A stretch of DNA of 64,000 nucleotides from Sphingobacterium bambusae (GCF_033955345.1 NZ_CP138332.1:4898001-4962000), one strand, 5' to 3'; shown: positions 8,743 to 18,372, counted from the stretch's first letter. Translations and numbers: made by a program. Notes: generated from the sequence alone by a model not told the origin.

Positions 8743-10269
8743 ATGCGGTATCTATTCCTTATCTGTACCTTATTTACTGGATTCTATGTGCACGGGCAGA
8801 GCCCAAAAACAGATAGTTTACTATTTACACGAAACGGAGAACATAGGCTTGACTTCCTCTTTCGCGCAACTACGCTAATGTCTGACAGTGCGCGAAGCAA
8901 TATTGGGACAGCTAGTCTTTTCTTTGATACTGAAAAACGCGACTATCGGACGGCACAGCAGGCACAACATACCAATACAGTGGGTATGGATGCTCGAGGG
9001 ATCAGTTACCTCGGTGGCAAGATGGTCGTTTCGGGTATTTTCAGTTACCATAAGGTTTGGCAAGATAGCTTGTCCTATAGCCTTTCTGGGCTTGAAGATA
9101 ATAGCTTGCCCACGTACTACTTCGTCCAAAAGGCGGGTCAGTTTGAACGACAAACTTATCGAGCAAATGCGCACATTGGTCATGAGTTGAGCCAAGATTG
9201 GCGTGTAGACGCTGCATTAGATTATACGCACCATTGGGCTACACGATCAATAGATCCGCGGATGGATTTCTACAGCATGGCTTGGTTGTTTAAGCCAAGT
9301 CTTAGCTACAATCTGCATATAGGCAAAATTTCCTTGCAGCCTGTTTACGGTAAAGGAACTGCGCAAACCGATATATCCTATAAACATGATCCATACAACT
9401 CCGGCGATCAGTATCCTGAATATTATTATGTCAATAATTACGGCTATGGATCAATCGATGCACAAGACTCTATTCCACTACGGCAATATGACCGATACCT
9501 GGGATTGCAGTCGGAGGGAGCGATTCGCCTTGATCGTTATGAACTGTGGTGGAATATAGGATATATGCTAAGAAACATTGAAAGTACGCACGATTCTAGG
9601 CATCTGGACAATTACTTTGTAGTGCAAACGTTTGATCTCGAGACTTTTCATATGGATTTTCTGCTTTCGCAATTAGGCGATAATGCGGGCAGCTTGCGGT
9701 TGGGCTTGGTACATCGCTCCGGCGTGGATGGTGCGTACTACAATGGACAGAATTATTTTCTAACACAATGGGAGGGGAGTCTGTCGCTATCCAAAACGGT
9801 ACAACAAGCGTCAACGTGGCCCAAAGAATTTGGGATAGATTTAAAAATGGCTTACGATGAGCGCGATGATGCGGCTTCCAGTCACTATGCGGAGAGAGTA
9901 GGGCTTGATATTGCCTTACCTATTTCTATTGCAAAACGATGGAGAAGCCAAAGAAGTGTTCGGTGGCAGGTTGCACCCGCCATACGTATTCCCTTACGAA
10001 ATACCCTGGATATCCCTGTGACACAGGTTAATCATTTTTCAACGGGAATTGCTTACCCTGAGTTTTATTACTATTCTGTGAAATCGGTAAATTTGCAATC
10101 TCGAATTACATTCTTAACGAGGTCTCTTTGGAAAAATACACCTGTAGGATTTTTTGCCTTGGGTGATTTTACCAAGCCTTTTGGCTTCAAAGGCGAGCTT
10201 TACGGTAATAGCCTGCGTTATACGGGTAGTAACTTACGCCTACGGATTGGCGTCAATTTTTATTTGTAG
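8743..10269 (+). CDS. Outer membrane beta-barrel protein, DUF6850-like
   Basis: With the start at ATG 8743 the product is 508 residues and begins with a clean signal peptide (MRYLFLICTLFTGFYVHGQ). The frame is open to a TTG at 8695, but that stretch is occupied by a hairpin and would bury the signal peptide. The rest is alternating, aromatic-rich beta-strand sequence ending NLRLRIGVNFYL, a typical outer-membrane barrel C-terminus. Position after a TonB receptor and a DUF4876 lipoprotein fits the DUF6850 family, named here from recollection of such neighbourhoods. It may form a second barrel or channel serving the same transport system; function is unknown. Confidence 0.7.
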   Translation: MRYLFLICTLFTGFYVHGQSPKTDSLLFTRNGEHRLDFLFRATTLMSDSARSNIGTASLFFDTEKRDYRTAQQAQHTNTVGMDARGISYLGGKMVVSGIFSYHKVWQDSLSYSLSGLEDNSLPTYYFVQKAGQFERQTYRANAHIGHELSQDWRVDAALDYTHHWATRSIDPRMDFYSMAWLFKPSLSYNLHIGKISLQPVYGKGTAQTDISYKHDPYNSGDQYPEYYYVNNYGYGSIDAQDSIPLRQYDRYLGLQSEGAIRLDRYELWWNIGYMLRNIESTHDSRHLDNYFVVQTFDLETFHMDFLLSQLGDNAGSLRLGLVHRSGVDGAYYNGQNYFLTQWEGSLSLSKTVQQASTWPKEFGIDLKMAYDERDDAASSHYAERVGLDIALPISIAKRWRSQRSVRWQVAPAIRIPLRNTLDIPVTQVNHFSTGIAYPEFYYYSVKSVNLQSRITFLTRSLWKNTPVGFFALGDFTKPFGFKGELYGNSLRYTGSNLRLRIGVNFYL

Positions 10270-10317
10270 TTTTATTCGCTTGAGAGAAGAGAGGCGATAA
10301 AATGAGTGTTTTTTTGA

Positions 10318-11448
10318 ATGACTTCAGTGATGAGAAAATGTGTTGTTTTACTGTTGATAGCTTTTGTAATACTGCTATCATCTTTTTTCACTAATCGAGA
10401 TCAGCAACTTAGAGCGCTGTACGAACGTCCGGTAGCAGCTTGGCCGAAACCCGACATCGATTCCGGAGTACGTTGGCAGGAATTCAGTGCTCTGCCAAAA
10501 GTAGATAGCAATTATTTCGAACTAATGGAGTCGCCGCAAGTGGTATTGGGTAAATATCTTTTCTTTGACCCAATTTTGTCAGGGTCGAATCAAATATCTT
10601 GCAGCTCATGCCATAATCCACAAACATCTTGGGCCGATAAACTGACCGTACCCGTGGGCAACGATCATTTAGAAGGAACGCGCAATACACCATCCCTGTT
10701 GAATGTGTATGCTAAAACTACACTGTTTTGGGACGGCCGAGCAACTTCCTTGGAAGAGCAGGCTTTATCGCCCATAGAAGCACATCATGAAATGAACATG
10801 AAGCTCACTGCCCTTGTTCCCAAATTGAAGGCTATAGCGGGCTACCGTGAGCTTTTCGAAAAAGCGTATGGGGATCCTGACTTTTCTATGCCCGAAATCA
10901 TGCAGGCTTTGGGAGCATTCCAGCGTACGCTAAAAAGTCGGCGTAGTCGATTCGATGAATTTTTGGACGGGAATTACAGTAGTCTTTCTGATCAAGAGCT
11001 ACGTGGTATGCACCTGTTTCGTACCAAAGCGCGTTGTATGAATTGCCATAATGGTAAATTTTTTACTGACGATGAATTTCACAATATTGGATTAACTTAC
11101 TACAAAAGGAAATATCAGGATTTAGGACGTTATGAGTTCACCAAGAATCCCGTAGATGTCGGCAAGTTTCGCACACCCTCTCTGCGCGACGTTATGAACA
11201 CAGATCCCTGGATGCATAATGGCCTCTTTTGGAACATGACGGGACTGCTAAATATGTATAACAGCGGTATGCAGATGAATTCGGCGACGCCCGAGCAAAA
11301 GGCTGCTGATCCGTTGTATCCAGTTACCGATCCGCTTATGCGTAAGTTAAATCTCAGTAAAGCAGAAATCCAAGACTTAGAAGCTTTCCTCCATGCTATA
11401 ACTGCCACCAAATACCGAATGCATAGACCGGAGAAGTTACCACGATAA
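10318..11448 (+). CDS. Di-haem cytochrome c peroxidase (CcpA/MauG family)
   Basis: 376 residues. An N-terminal hydrophobic segment (about 6-24) acts as signal or membrane anchor; ATG 10330 is an equally good start. Two CxxCH haem-binding motifs are seen, CSSCH at 95-99 and CMNCH at 240-244, spaced as in bacterial di-haem peroxidases, with family phrases such as KYLFFDPILS, FWDGRATSLEEQ and GKFRTPSLRDV. The enzyme works in the periplasm and reduces H2O2 with electrons from cytochromes, or carries out MauG-like oxidation. Its place as last gene of a TonB-receptor operon hints that it modifies the imported ligand or its protein partner; that role is inference. Confidence 0.92.
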   Translation: MTSVMRKCVVLLLIAFVILLSSFFTNRDQQLRALYERPVAAWPKPDIDSGVRWQEFSALPKVDSNYFELMESPQVVLGKYLFFDPILSGSNQISCSSCHNPQTSWADKLTVPVGNDHLEGTRNTPSLLNVYAKTTLFWDGRATSLEEQALSPIEAHHEMNMKLTALVPKLKAIAGYRELFEKAYGDPDFSMPEIMQALGAFQRTLKSRRSRFDEFLDGNYSSLSDQELRGMHLFRTKARCMNCHNGKFFTDDEFHNIGLTYYKRKYQDLGRYEFTKNPVDVGKFRTPSLRDVMNTDPWMHNGLFWNMTGLLNMYNSGMQMNSATPEQKAADPLYPVTDPLMRKLNLSKAEIQDLEAFLHAITATKYRMHRPEKLPR

Positions 11449-11463
11449 AAGCTTTGAGCTTTT
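11447..11463 (+). terminator. Weak hairpin terminator after the peroxidase gene
   Basis: AAAAGCT-TTG-AGCTTTT forms a short 7-bp stem that includes the end of the stop codon and is followed by a few T residues. It is A/T-rich and may be only partly effective. Confidence 0.4.
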
Positions 11464-11549
11464 TCTACGTTCAAGTGGTAAGTTTAAAAATGGCGGTTTC
11501 AAACTTCGTTAATAGTATTGACAAATTTCTTCAGAAAATACAATCATCG

Positions 11550-11557
11550 TATATTTG
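11550..11557 (+). promoter_or_regulatory. -7 box (TATATTTG) of the glutathione peroxidase gene
   Basis: A consensus TAnnTTTG box ends 17 nt before the ATG of the glutathione peroxidase gene, giving a very short predicted leader. A TTGAC stretch lies about 30 nt further upstream, somewhat too far for a standard -33 element. Confidence 0.5.
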
Positions 11558-11574
11558 TTTAAACGCAAAAAGCT

Positions 11575-12075
11575 ATGAGTACATCTGAAACATCTCCATT
11601 TTACGATTTGTCTGCCCGCACTCCTGCAGGGAAGGAGCTTTCCATGATTGATTTCAAGGGCAAGGTGCTGCTTGTGGTCAACACGGCTACACGTTGTGGA
11701 CTTGCGCCGCAGTTTGATGGGCTTGAGCGGCTTCATCAACAGTATAAGGATCAGGGGTTGGTGATCTTGGGCTTTCCCTGCGACCAGTTTGCGGGGCAAG
11801 AGCCAGAGCGGAATGAAGACATGGAGCAGTTTTGTAAGGTGAACCATGGCGTTACCTTTCAGCTAACGGAGAAGTGCGACGTGAATGGTGCCCATACGCA
11901 TCCAATCTTCGCTTATTTAAAAAAGGAATTGGGCGGTCTGTTTGGACGCCGCATCAAGTGGAATTTTACGAAGTTTGTCGTCGATAAGCAGGGGCGACCT
12001 GTAAAACGCTTTGCACCGATCAGCAAGCCAGAGGCAATGGAATCTTTAATTCAGAAACTACTAGCGAAAGGATAA
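11575..12075 (+). CDS. Glutathione peroxidase family thiol peroxidase (BtuE-like)
   Basis: 166 residues, full length for the family. The peroxidatic residue is Cys41 in NTATRCGL (Cys in place of Sec), and the other tetrad positions Gln75, Trp129 and Asn130 (KWNFTKF) are present. The usual FPCNQF motif reads FPCDQF, an Asn to Asp change. It reduces H2O2 or lipid hydroperoxides in the cytoplasm, in bacteria normally with thioredoxin. The next gene starts on the base after its stop codon, so the two are co-translated. Confidence 0.94.
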   Translation: MSTSETSPFYDLSARTPAGKELSMIDFKGKVLLVVNTATRCGLAPQFDGLERLHQQYKDQGLVILGFPCDQFAGQEPERNEDMEQFCKVNHGVTFQLTEKCDVNGAHTHPIFAYLKKELGGLFGRRIKWNFTKFVVDKQGRPVKRFAPISKPEAMESLIQKLLAKG

Positions 12076-12564
12076 ATGCAAACCATCCGCCTGCAAACGT
12101 TTATAAAGGCAAAGGCAGAACTTGTGTTCGACCTTTCTCGTGATATCGATTTGCATAAGCAGTCTGCTGTGGGAACAAACGAGACCGCTGTTGCTGGAAA
12201 AACCGAAGGGTTGCTTGCACTTGGCGAGACGGTTACTTGGCGAGCTAATCATTTTGGTCTGTTTCATCGGCTCACCGTTCAGATAACGGAGATGGAAAGA
12301 CCGCTGCGGTTTACCGATGTGATGCTCAAGGGGCCATTTAAGTCCATGCAGCATCAGCATCTTTTTTCAGACGTAGATGACGGCACTTGGATGTACGATG
12401 TATTTTCCTTCGAAGCTCCTTTTGGTTACTTAGGGCGTTTTGTCGAGCTGTTGTTTTTAAGCAGCTATATGACAGCATTCTTAAAAAAGAGAAATGAGAT
12501 TTTAAAAGCGGTTGCAGAATCAATGGCATTATCTTCTGACGACCAGAATTATCCAAATAAATGA
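12076..12564 (+). CDS. SRPBCC-fold (START/polyketide-cyclase-like) protein
   Basis: 162 residues that read as a single SRPBCC domain: a first strand and helix (QTFIKAKAELVFDLSRDIDLH), a central antiparallel sheet (GETVTWRANHFGLFHRLTVQ, RPLRFTDVMLKGPFKSMQH) and a long C-terminal helix (SSYMTAFLKKRNEILKAV). Similar stand-alone proteins are often annotated as cell-division-inhibitor or cyclase-like, with no proven ligand. The ATG directly abuts the stop of the glutathione peroxidase gene, so a linked role such as handling lipids during oxidative stress is possible but unproven. Confidence 0.8.
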   Translation: MQTIRLQTFIKAKAELVFDLSRDIDLHKQSAVGTNETAVAGKTEGLLALGETVTWRANHFGLFHRLTVQITEMERPLRFTDVMLKGPFKSMQHQHLFSDVDDGTWMYDVFSFEAPFGYLGRFVELLFLSSYMTAFLKKRNEILKAVAESMALSSDDQNYPNK

Positions 12565-12592
12565 CTTTCCCTTGTGATTCCATTTTCTTCCT

Positions 12593-12634
12593 AAACAACA
12601 AAAGGACATCGGCATAGATGTCCTTTTGTTGTTT
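12593..12634. terminator. Bidirectional terminator between SRPBCC and phosphatase genes
   Basis: An 18-bp perfect inverted repeat (12593-12610 with 12617-12634, loop GGCATA) with A-rich and T-rich flanks sits between two convergent genes. Confidence 0.88.
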
Positions 12635-12648
12635 ATGCTTTTTAAGCC

Positions 12649-13653
12649 TTATTTTTTTGGAACAATCGTTTGGTAGACGACCGATCCTTCATGATCTATG
12701 CACTGCACGCTAAGCTGCGTCTTGTTGATGGCAAAGTACATAAAGCCATAGCTCGATGCCTCAAAGCGGCTGTAGGCCAAGCCCTTTTTTACAGGTGTCA
12801 CCTCCGAGCCACTGCCGGAGATAAACTGTTGAAACGACTTGTCGCTAACCTTCAGATGCTGCATGGAATGCTCGTGGCCGGAAAGGTAAACCGGGATTTC
12901 GTGTTTCTGCAAAATAGGCTCTAATACTTTCCGTACAGCAAGGGTATCATAGTTCTCCGTGCGTGGTCCTGCCGTATAGATAGGGTGGTGGCCTACTACA
13001 ATTTTCCATTGCGCACTAGAATCGGTCAAAAGCTTGTCGAGCCAGGCTAGTTGTTTCTCGGGCTGTTGTCCCGCCACATGAGGGCCGTACTCGCTGTTTT
13101 TGTAAAATTCAGGAATAAGCGGATTGGTGTCGATAAAGGCCATCAACACTTCGCCTTGTTCTCTTAGCTTAAAGGTTTTGCTATAGTATCGCGCTGGCAT
13201 TTTCCAACGACGACTGATGGCACTATACCGCACTTGCGCATCGGGATCTGATTTATAGTCGTGGTTGCCGAGGATCGGATACCAGTCCCATTGCAAGGAA
13301 AAGTCGGTATAAACGTTTTCAAAGGAATAATGCCAAAGTGGATCGTGCTCGCTAATCACCCCTGATGGGTAAAAATTGTCGCCGGTGGATATGATAAAAT
13401 CATTGGGATGGTTTGCCGTCCATTTACCCATTTGCTGCGCCACTTGCACTTGGTGGTCGGCACCATTACGTCCCCAGTCGCCTATAGCGACAAAATGTAG
13501 ATCATATTCATCTTTTAGGGATGCTCGGCTGTTCAGGTCTTCACTTTCGATCATCGTTGGCCGCGAGGATGCTGCGAGAGCCATTGGTACAGCGGATAAA
13601 CCAGCACCCAAGGCTGTGCCTAGGGTGCTTTTCATAAAATCTCTTCTTTTCAT
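12649..13653 (-). CDS. Tat-exported purple acid phosphatase-like metallophosphoesterase
   Basis: 334 residues. The N-terminus (MKRRDFMKSTLG...) is a twin-arginine signal peptide with an AxA-type end near 28, so the enzyme is exported folded. The five metal-binding motifs of calcineurin-like phosphoesterases are all present: GDW (58-60), GDNFYPSG (91-98), GNHDY (129-133), GHHP (221-224) and GHEH (259-262), in the arrangement of tartrate-resistant (type 5) acid phosphatases. It releases phosphate from organic phosphates in the periplasm or at the surface. It starts 14 nt after the susD stop, so it is the last gene of the sigma-FecR-SusC-SusD operon, which points to phosphorylated substrates for that system. 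Confidence 0.9.
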   Translation of the reverse strand: MKRRDFMKSTLGTALGAGLSAVPMALAASSRPTMIESEDLNSRASLKDEYDLHFVAIGDWGRNGADHQVQVAQQMGKWTANHPNDFIISTGDNFYPSGVISEHDPLWHYSFENVYTDFSLQWDWYPILGNHDYKSDPDAQVRYSAISRRWKMPARYYSKTFKLREQGEVLMAFIDTNPLIPEFYKNSEYGPHVAGQQPEKQLAWLDKLLTDSSAQWKIVVGHHPIYTAGPRTENYDTLAVRKVLEPILQKHEIPVYLSGHEHSMQHLKVSDKSFQQFISGSGSEVTPVKKGLAYSRFEASSYGFMYFAINKTQLSVQCIDHEGSVVYQTIVPKK

Positions 13654-13667
13654 GTGCTGCTGATACT

Positions 13668-15317
13668 TTAGTAGCCCCTGTTTTGAGTCCAGTTCGTGTT
13701 GACATTCATCACATCTCGAGGGATAGGGAAGATTCTCCGGAAGCGCTCGGAAGTTCCCGCAGGATAGAGGGATTTAAACCCCCAGTCTTCTTCAAACTTG
13801 CCAAACCGAATTAAATCATTCCTGCGCCAAGATTCATCAGCAAATTCGCGGGCACGCTCGTCCAAAAGATCGGCAAGTGTCGGCTCTGTTGTTAACAAAG
13901 GCGCATTCACGTAACTGCGGATTTGATTGATAAGTGACCTTGCAGTTTCGCCATTACTAGCTGTTCCTCCGCGGAGGATGGCTTCCGCTTTCATCAGCAG
14001 TACATCTGCATATCTGAAAATAGGTACATCGTTGCTTTGACTACGTTGGTTGGCCGCAGTGACATTAACATCCATATAGAATTTTACCGAGCGGTAACCC
14101 ATAGAACGTCCTTTTTGGTCGTTCCCAGCATTGAGTGTTGCTGCTCCATCTGGCCGTAGGGTAATATCTTTGGTTGTTTCCATTTGCCAATTAAAAGTAA
14201 CATCTGCATCACTACCATTATAGTCCTGATCTATTCCCTTTTTAGAAGTACGGATAAGAAAAGGGCGACTTAGATCCGGAGCATAGTCCGCCCAATAATA
14301 TTGCAGTCCACCCATATAGGCATTATTGCGCTCGTCTCCTGCAAGATTGAACTTGGCAAGAAATGCAGGTAACACGCGCAAGGTTCCGCCCACACTTTGT
14401 GGCAGTGCTGCAAATTGATTTTGCCCGCTGCGGTGTATCCAATACCGGGCGTAAGTCATTCCCTGTTGCTTTTCGCGGTCAAATGGCATGGCAAAAATAA
14501 AATCCTTAATTTGTGGACCATTATCTGGGCGGAATTTCTCTAAAAATTTATGACTTGTTAGATTGAACTGTCCAGACGCGATCACATCATCACACATCGC
14601 AATCACTTGATTCAATTTTTCGTTAGTCATTGAGGGCGTATAGCTAGCTACATCTTCTGTGTTGTAAACAGACCAATTCAGATAGAGCTTTGCCAGTAAT
14701 GCATCGGCCATAAAGCGTGTGGCCTTACCATAGGTTGCTGTTGACACCTCTGCAGGAAGACGCTCTCTAACGGCTAGAAGCTCTGATTCAATGAAGCTAC
14801 AGATTTCCGCCCTCGACGTTCTGTTCGGTATACGATCTACCTTGCCCGTAATAAGCGGAGCCGCACCGAAATTATCCATTAATATAAAGTAAAAGTAGGC
14901 GCGCATGGCACGCATCGGAGCTGATTTTTCGCTCTCATCATCGCCAAAAATGGTCAATACATTGTTTGAAAGGTTTATGCCCGTCATGGCGGCGTTCCAC
15001 ATGCCCGGTAAAATGGCGTTGTCTGGTGTCCAGTTGTGCACATGTAGTTCACGGAATCGCCCGCCGTCGTAATAGTCTGTCCCAAGGGCTAGGCTGACGG
15101 CTTCGTCAGAAGATAATGTTTGTACCATCCAATGGTTGTAGCCTATTGCCCCCCGATATGCGGCATATACATCAGCAGAAATAGCCTCAGCTGCGCGTTC
15201 GGTGTTTGGGAATTCGGTGTATTGAGACTTGATATCCACGTCCAAGTCGGTACATGAAGCGACTGTACCAGCCAAAATGGACGCAGCGAGTAGTCGAAGA
15301 AATATTGTTGATTTCAT
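13668..15317 (-). CDS. SusD/RagB family surface lipoprotein
   Basis: 549 residues. Signal peptide with lipobox TVASC and Cys22 as lipid anchor. The SusD features are an N-terminal SusD-like region (RAAEAISADVYAAYRGAIG), helices with ADALLAKLYLNWSVYN, and the C-terminal RagB/SusD region with VPIFRYADVLLMKAEAILRG and RAREFADESWRRNDLIRFG, ending with FPIPRDVMNVNTNWTQNRGY. SusD proteins sit on top of a SusC barrel as a lid that binds substrate. It follows susC by 16 nt. The neighbouring phosphatase and lack of glycosidases argue against a simple polysaccharide substrate. Confidence 0.96.
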   Translation of the reverse strand: MKSTIFLRLLAASILAGTVASCTDLDVDIKSQYTEFPNTERAAEAISADVYAAYRGAIGYNHWMVQTLSSDEAVSLALGTDYYDGGRFRELHVHNWTPDNAILPGMWNAAMTGINLSNNVLTIFGDDESEKSAPMRAMRAYFYFILMDNFGAAPLITGKVDRIPNRTSRAEICSFIESELLAVRERLPAEVSTATYGKATRFMADALLAKLYLNWSVYNTEDVASYTPSMTNEKLNQVIAMCDDVIASGQFNLTSHKFLEKFRPDNGPQIKDFIFAMPFDREKQQGMTYARYWIHRSGQNQFAALPQSVGGTLRVLPAFLAKFNLAGDERNNAYMGGLQYYWADYAPDLSRPFLIRTSKKGIDQDYNGSDADVTFNWQMETTKDITLRPDGAATLNAGNDQKGRSMGYRSVKFYMDVNVTAANQRSQSNDVPIFRYADVLLMKAEAILRGGTASNGETARSLINQIRSYVNAPLLTTEPTLADLLDERAREFADESWRRNDLIRFGKFEEDWGFKSLYPAGTSERFRRIFPIPRDVMNVNTNWTQNRGY

Positions 15318-15333
15318 GAGTTTTTAGCAATTT

Positions 15334-18300
15334 TTATAGGTTGAAATTTAATCCGAACATGACAGTTCTCGTACGTGGGTAGGTTTGACGGTTATCAACG
15401 CCTGGGGTTAAGCCACCTAGATCGATCTCGGGATCGATTCCTTTGTAGTTCGTCAGTACGAAGACGTTGTTCATCGTTGCATACAGTCTAACGTTTTTAA
15501 ACTGCTTGCCGAGATTGCGGAAATTGTAGGAGAGACTTAAGTTGGCCAGACGTAGATAGTCACCACTTTCAAGATAGCGATCAGATAAATAGTGAGCATT
15601 GATATCTGTTGCTCTTTCGGTATCGACAACACTTGCCAATAAGTTCTTTTGTCCTGCATTACCCACAACGTTGGAATGTCTTGCCCGAGTGGCATTCATG
15701 ACCTGATGTCCGAATACACCTTGAAACATGGCTGTCAATGCAAAATTTTTGTAACGGAGATTGTTGTTCCATCCCAAAGTAAACTTTGGCTGTGCACTTC
15801 CCGTCACTGTTCTGTCCTTGTTGACCGGCGTGATGGTGGTTTCACCTGTACGCTGTCCTGTTTGTGCATCGCGAACAAAGAAGGTTGATACACCATTTTC
15901 ATTGTATCCGGCCCATTCCCACGTATAGAATTGCCCAATAGGAGCTCCTTCCATCAATCGCTGTTGAAAAGCATTGCTTTGTCCAGCGCCACCTAGATCG
16001 GCAAGGTCAACGTATCCAGTAGAAAATTCTTGGTTGGTAATGCGTGTAACTACATTTTTGTTGTGCGAAGCGACGATTCCGCTAGTCCATTCAAAATGCT
16101 CAGATTTAACCGGCACGACGTTTAAGGTAAGCTCGACCCCTTTATTGTTGATCTCACCGACGTTGGCCGTCAAGGAGCCGTAGAGATATTTCGTTGTGGA
16201 AACGGCATAGTCGTAAATCAGGTCAGTGGTATTCTTGTCGTAAAACTCTACTGTACCGCTTAATCGATTGTTCAGGAGGGCAAAGTCAATACCTAAGTTC
16301 AACATACCTGTCCGTTCCCAACGTAAGTCCGGATTCGAATTGCGAAGTGCAGCTAAGGTACGGAGGTCGTTGCCAAAAGCATCGGTATAGAAACTAGACG
16401 TGGCGCCGTATACTTGGCGTGACGTAAACACATCAAATCCCAATGAGTTTCCACTGACGCCGTAGCCAGCGCGCAACTTAAGGTCGTCAAATAAACCTAG
16501 ATCACGTACGAATGCTTCCTCCGATAAACGCCAAGCAGCAGATACTGATGGGAATGTTGCCCATCGGTTATTTGCGCCAAAGGCGGATGATCCATCACGC
16601 CTTACTGTAGCTTGAAAGAGGTACTTACTATCATAAGCATAATTTAGGCGTCCGTATACGGATATCATCCTTAACGTGGAAAGGTAGTAATTGCCGAAGC
16701 CGAGAAGATCAACAACATTGGCCATTCCGGGATTGTAGTAGCTCAGCCCATCATCGTAGTAATCTGAAGTAGTCAGCTGAAAGCCGTCGTTATTATTGTT
16801 TTCTTCCCATGAATAGCCAGTTAGAGCAGACACTTTATGTCTTCCAAAAAATGTCTTGTCGTAGCTGAGGTTCATCTCCATCACCTTGCGTTCGTCTTCT
16901 ACTGATGCACGAATCGATTTACCGTTTTGATTTCGTGCTGCCATGGAAAGGCTCGTGTAGTACTGTGCATTGTTATACTGTCTGTTTTGTAAGGACAGAT
17001 CGATATTGTAGGTTAAGCTCGGTAGAATTTCGTAGCCAACTTTTGCGTGTGCTTGGATGACTTTGGTTTTCGAAAAGTTTGTGTTTTCTTCAATCAGCGA
17101 TACCGGATTGACGTATTGCGAGCGATCTGTTTTTTCGAACCAACTGCCATCTTCTTGCCGAATAGGGGAAACCGGTAGGTAATAGTACATCGCATCATAT
17201 ACGCTGAGCCCATCGCCTAACGCCAATACATCATTTTGCTTGGTTATGCTGGTGTTAACATTGAACGAAGCGGTGAGCTTGTCCTCCAAAGCTTTTGTTT
17301 GTACAAAACCACGTCCGATTTGGCGTCCCATGTCGGTGCCTTTGATCACACCATTGTTTTGCAATGTATTTAAACTTGCACTGTATTGCGTCTTTTCTGT
17401 TCCTCCGATCAGCGACACGTTATGGTTCGTGGATATTCCCCGCCGTTCTACTTCCTTTTGCCAGTCTGTATCTGCTCCTAGATCATCCGTCGGTTCCATA
17501 GAAAAACCGTTTTGATCAATGAAATTGCGGTATTGTTCGCCATTCATCATTTGGTAGCGCTTGGCGACGTTGTCCAATGCTAAATAGCCATTGTAAGAAA
17601 TCGAGGATTGCCCAGCCTTACCGCGTTTCGTGGTAACAATGATCACACCGTTAGCCGCTTTTGATCCATAGATCGCTGTGGCCGATGCATCACGAAGTAC
17701 GTCAATGCTCTCGATGTCATCTGGTGCTACCAAGGTAAGTGATGCTCCCGGAACGCCATCGATAACGTAGTAAGGTTCCATCGCTTCTCCAGAGCGGAGT
17801 GTCGATGCCCCTCGAAGGCTAACCGATGGACGTGCATTTGGATTACTGTTATTGGTCGAAATGGTCAAACCGGGGACTTTGCCTTGCAACATTTGGGCAG
17901 GGGAAGATAATACCCCTACGTTCATGTCCTCTGCTTTCACCGTTGTGATCGAACTGGTTACATCTTTTCTTGCGATACGTCCATAACCAATAACAACCTC
18001 TTCGAGTGCGGTGCTAAGAGGCAATAGTTTAACACTTAAGGCCAACGGTTTGCCCGCTTGCACGTTGTAGCCAGCGAGCGTGTCGGGCTGAAAGCCTACA
18101 TAGCTAAAGATAAACTGGTAGGGACCACCTTCGGGTAGGTTGCTGAAGGAGAAGAGCCCTTTATCGCTGGAGCTGGTGGCAAAGCTTTTGCCCGTAGCGC
18201 CATGCACGGCCTTGATACTTACGCCCGACAAAAATTCGCCGGATTCATTTTGCGTGGCGCCTTTTACCTGCTCCTGTTGTGCCTGCGCTTGCGAGAGGCC

Positions 18301-18360
18301 GGCCGTGAGCAAAGCGAAGAAAAGTACGCTTTTTCTTAATTGAGACGGTTTGTTAAACAT
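15334..18360 (-). CDS. SusC/RagA family TonB-linked outer membrane protein
   Basis: 1008 residues: signal peptide (about 1-27, ending AQAQ), carboxypeptidase-regulatory-like domain (about 32-118), plug (about 120-240, with DDIESIDVLRDASATAIYG and KAANGVIIVTTKRGK, the classical SusC signature) and a barrel ending VMFGLNFNL. It is the outer-membrane channel of a SusCD pump. It lacks the roughly 80-residue N-terminal STN signalling domain expected when an ECF sigma/FecR pair is encoded just upstream; the carboxypeptidase-like domain starts right after the signal peptide. It starts 12 nt after the fecR stop codon, so the operon is sigma-fecR-susC-susD-phosphatase. Confidence 0.96.
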   Translation of the reverse strand: MFNKPSQLRKSVLFFALLTAGLSQAQAQQEQVKGATQNESGEFLSGVSIKAVHGATGKSFATSSSDKGLFSFSNLPEGGPYQFIFSYVGFQPDTLAGYNVQAGKPLALSVKLLPLSTALEEVVIGYGRIARKDVTSSITTVKAEDMNVGVLSSPAQMLQGKVPGLTISTNNSNPNARPSVSLRGASTLRSGEAMEPYYVIDGVPGASLTLVAPDDIESIDVLRDASATAIYGSKAANGVIIVTTKRGKAGQSSISYNGYLALDNVAKRYQMMNGEQYRNFIDQNGFSMEPTDDLGADTDWQKEVERRGISTNHNVSLIGGTEKTQYSASLNTLQNNGVIKGTDMGRQIGRGFVQTKALEDKLTASFNVNTSITKQNDVLALGDGLSVYDAMYYYLPVSPIRQEDGSWFEKTDRSQYVNPVSLIEENTNFSKTKVIQAHAKVGYEILPSLTYNIDLSLQNRQYNNAQYYTSLSMAARNQNGKSIRASVEDERKVMEMNLSYDKTFFGRHKVSALTGYSWEENNNNDGFQLTTSDYYDDGLSYYNPGMANVVDLLGFGNYYLSTLRMISVYGRLNYAYDSKYLFQATVRRDGSSAFGANNRWATFPSVSAAWRLSEEAFVRDLGLFDDLKLRAGYGVSGNSLGFDVFTSRQVYGATSSFYTDAFGNDLRTLAALRNSNPDLRWERTGMLNLGIDFALLNNRLSGTVEFYDKNTTDLIYDYAVSTTKYLYGSLTANVGEINNKGVELTLNVVPVKSEHFEWTSGIVASHNKNVVTRITNQEFSTGYVDLADLGGAGQSNAFQQRLMEGAPIGQFYTWEWAGYNENGVSTFFVRDAQTGQRTGETTITPVNKDRTVTGSAQPKFTLGWNNNLRYKNFALTAMFQGVFGHQVMNATRARHSNVVGNAGQKNLLASVVDTERATDINAHYLSDRYLESGDYLRLANLSLSYNFRNLGKQFKNVRLYATMNNVFVLTNYKGIDPEIDLGGLTPGVDNRQTYPRTRTVMFGLNFNL

Positions 18361-18372
18361 GGGTTGTTTTAC

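Noticed and set aside
12649-18360. SusCD locus as a polysaccharide utilisation locus
   Set aside because: No glycoside hydrolase, lyase or sulfatase is in the operon; the only enzyme is a phosphatase. The GH92 gene is 38 kb away.
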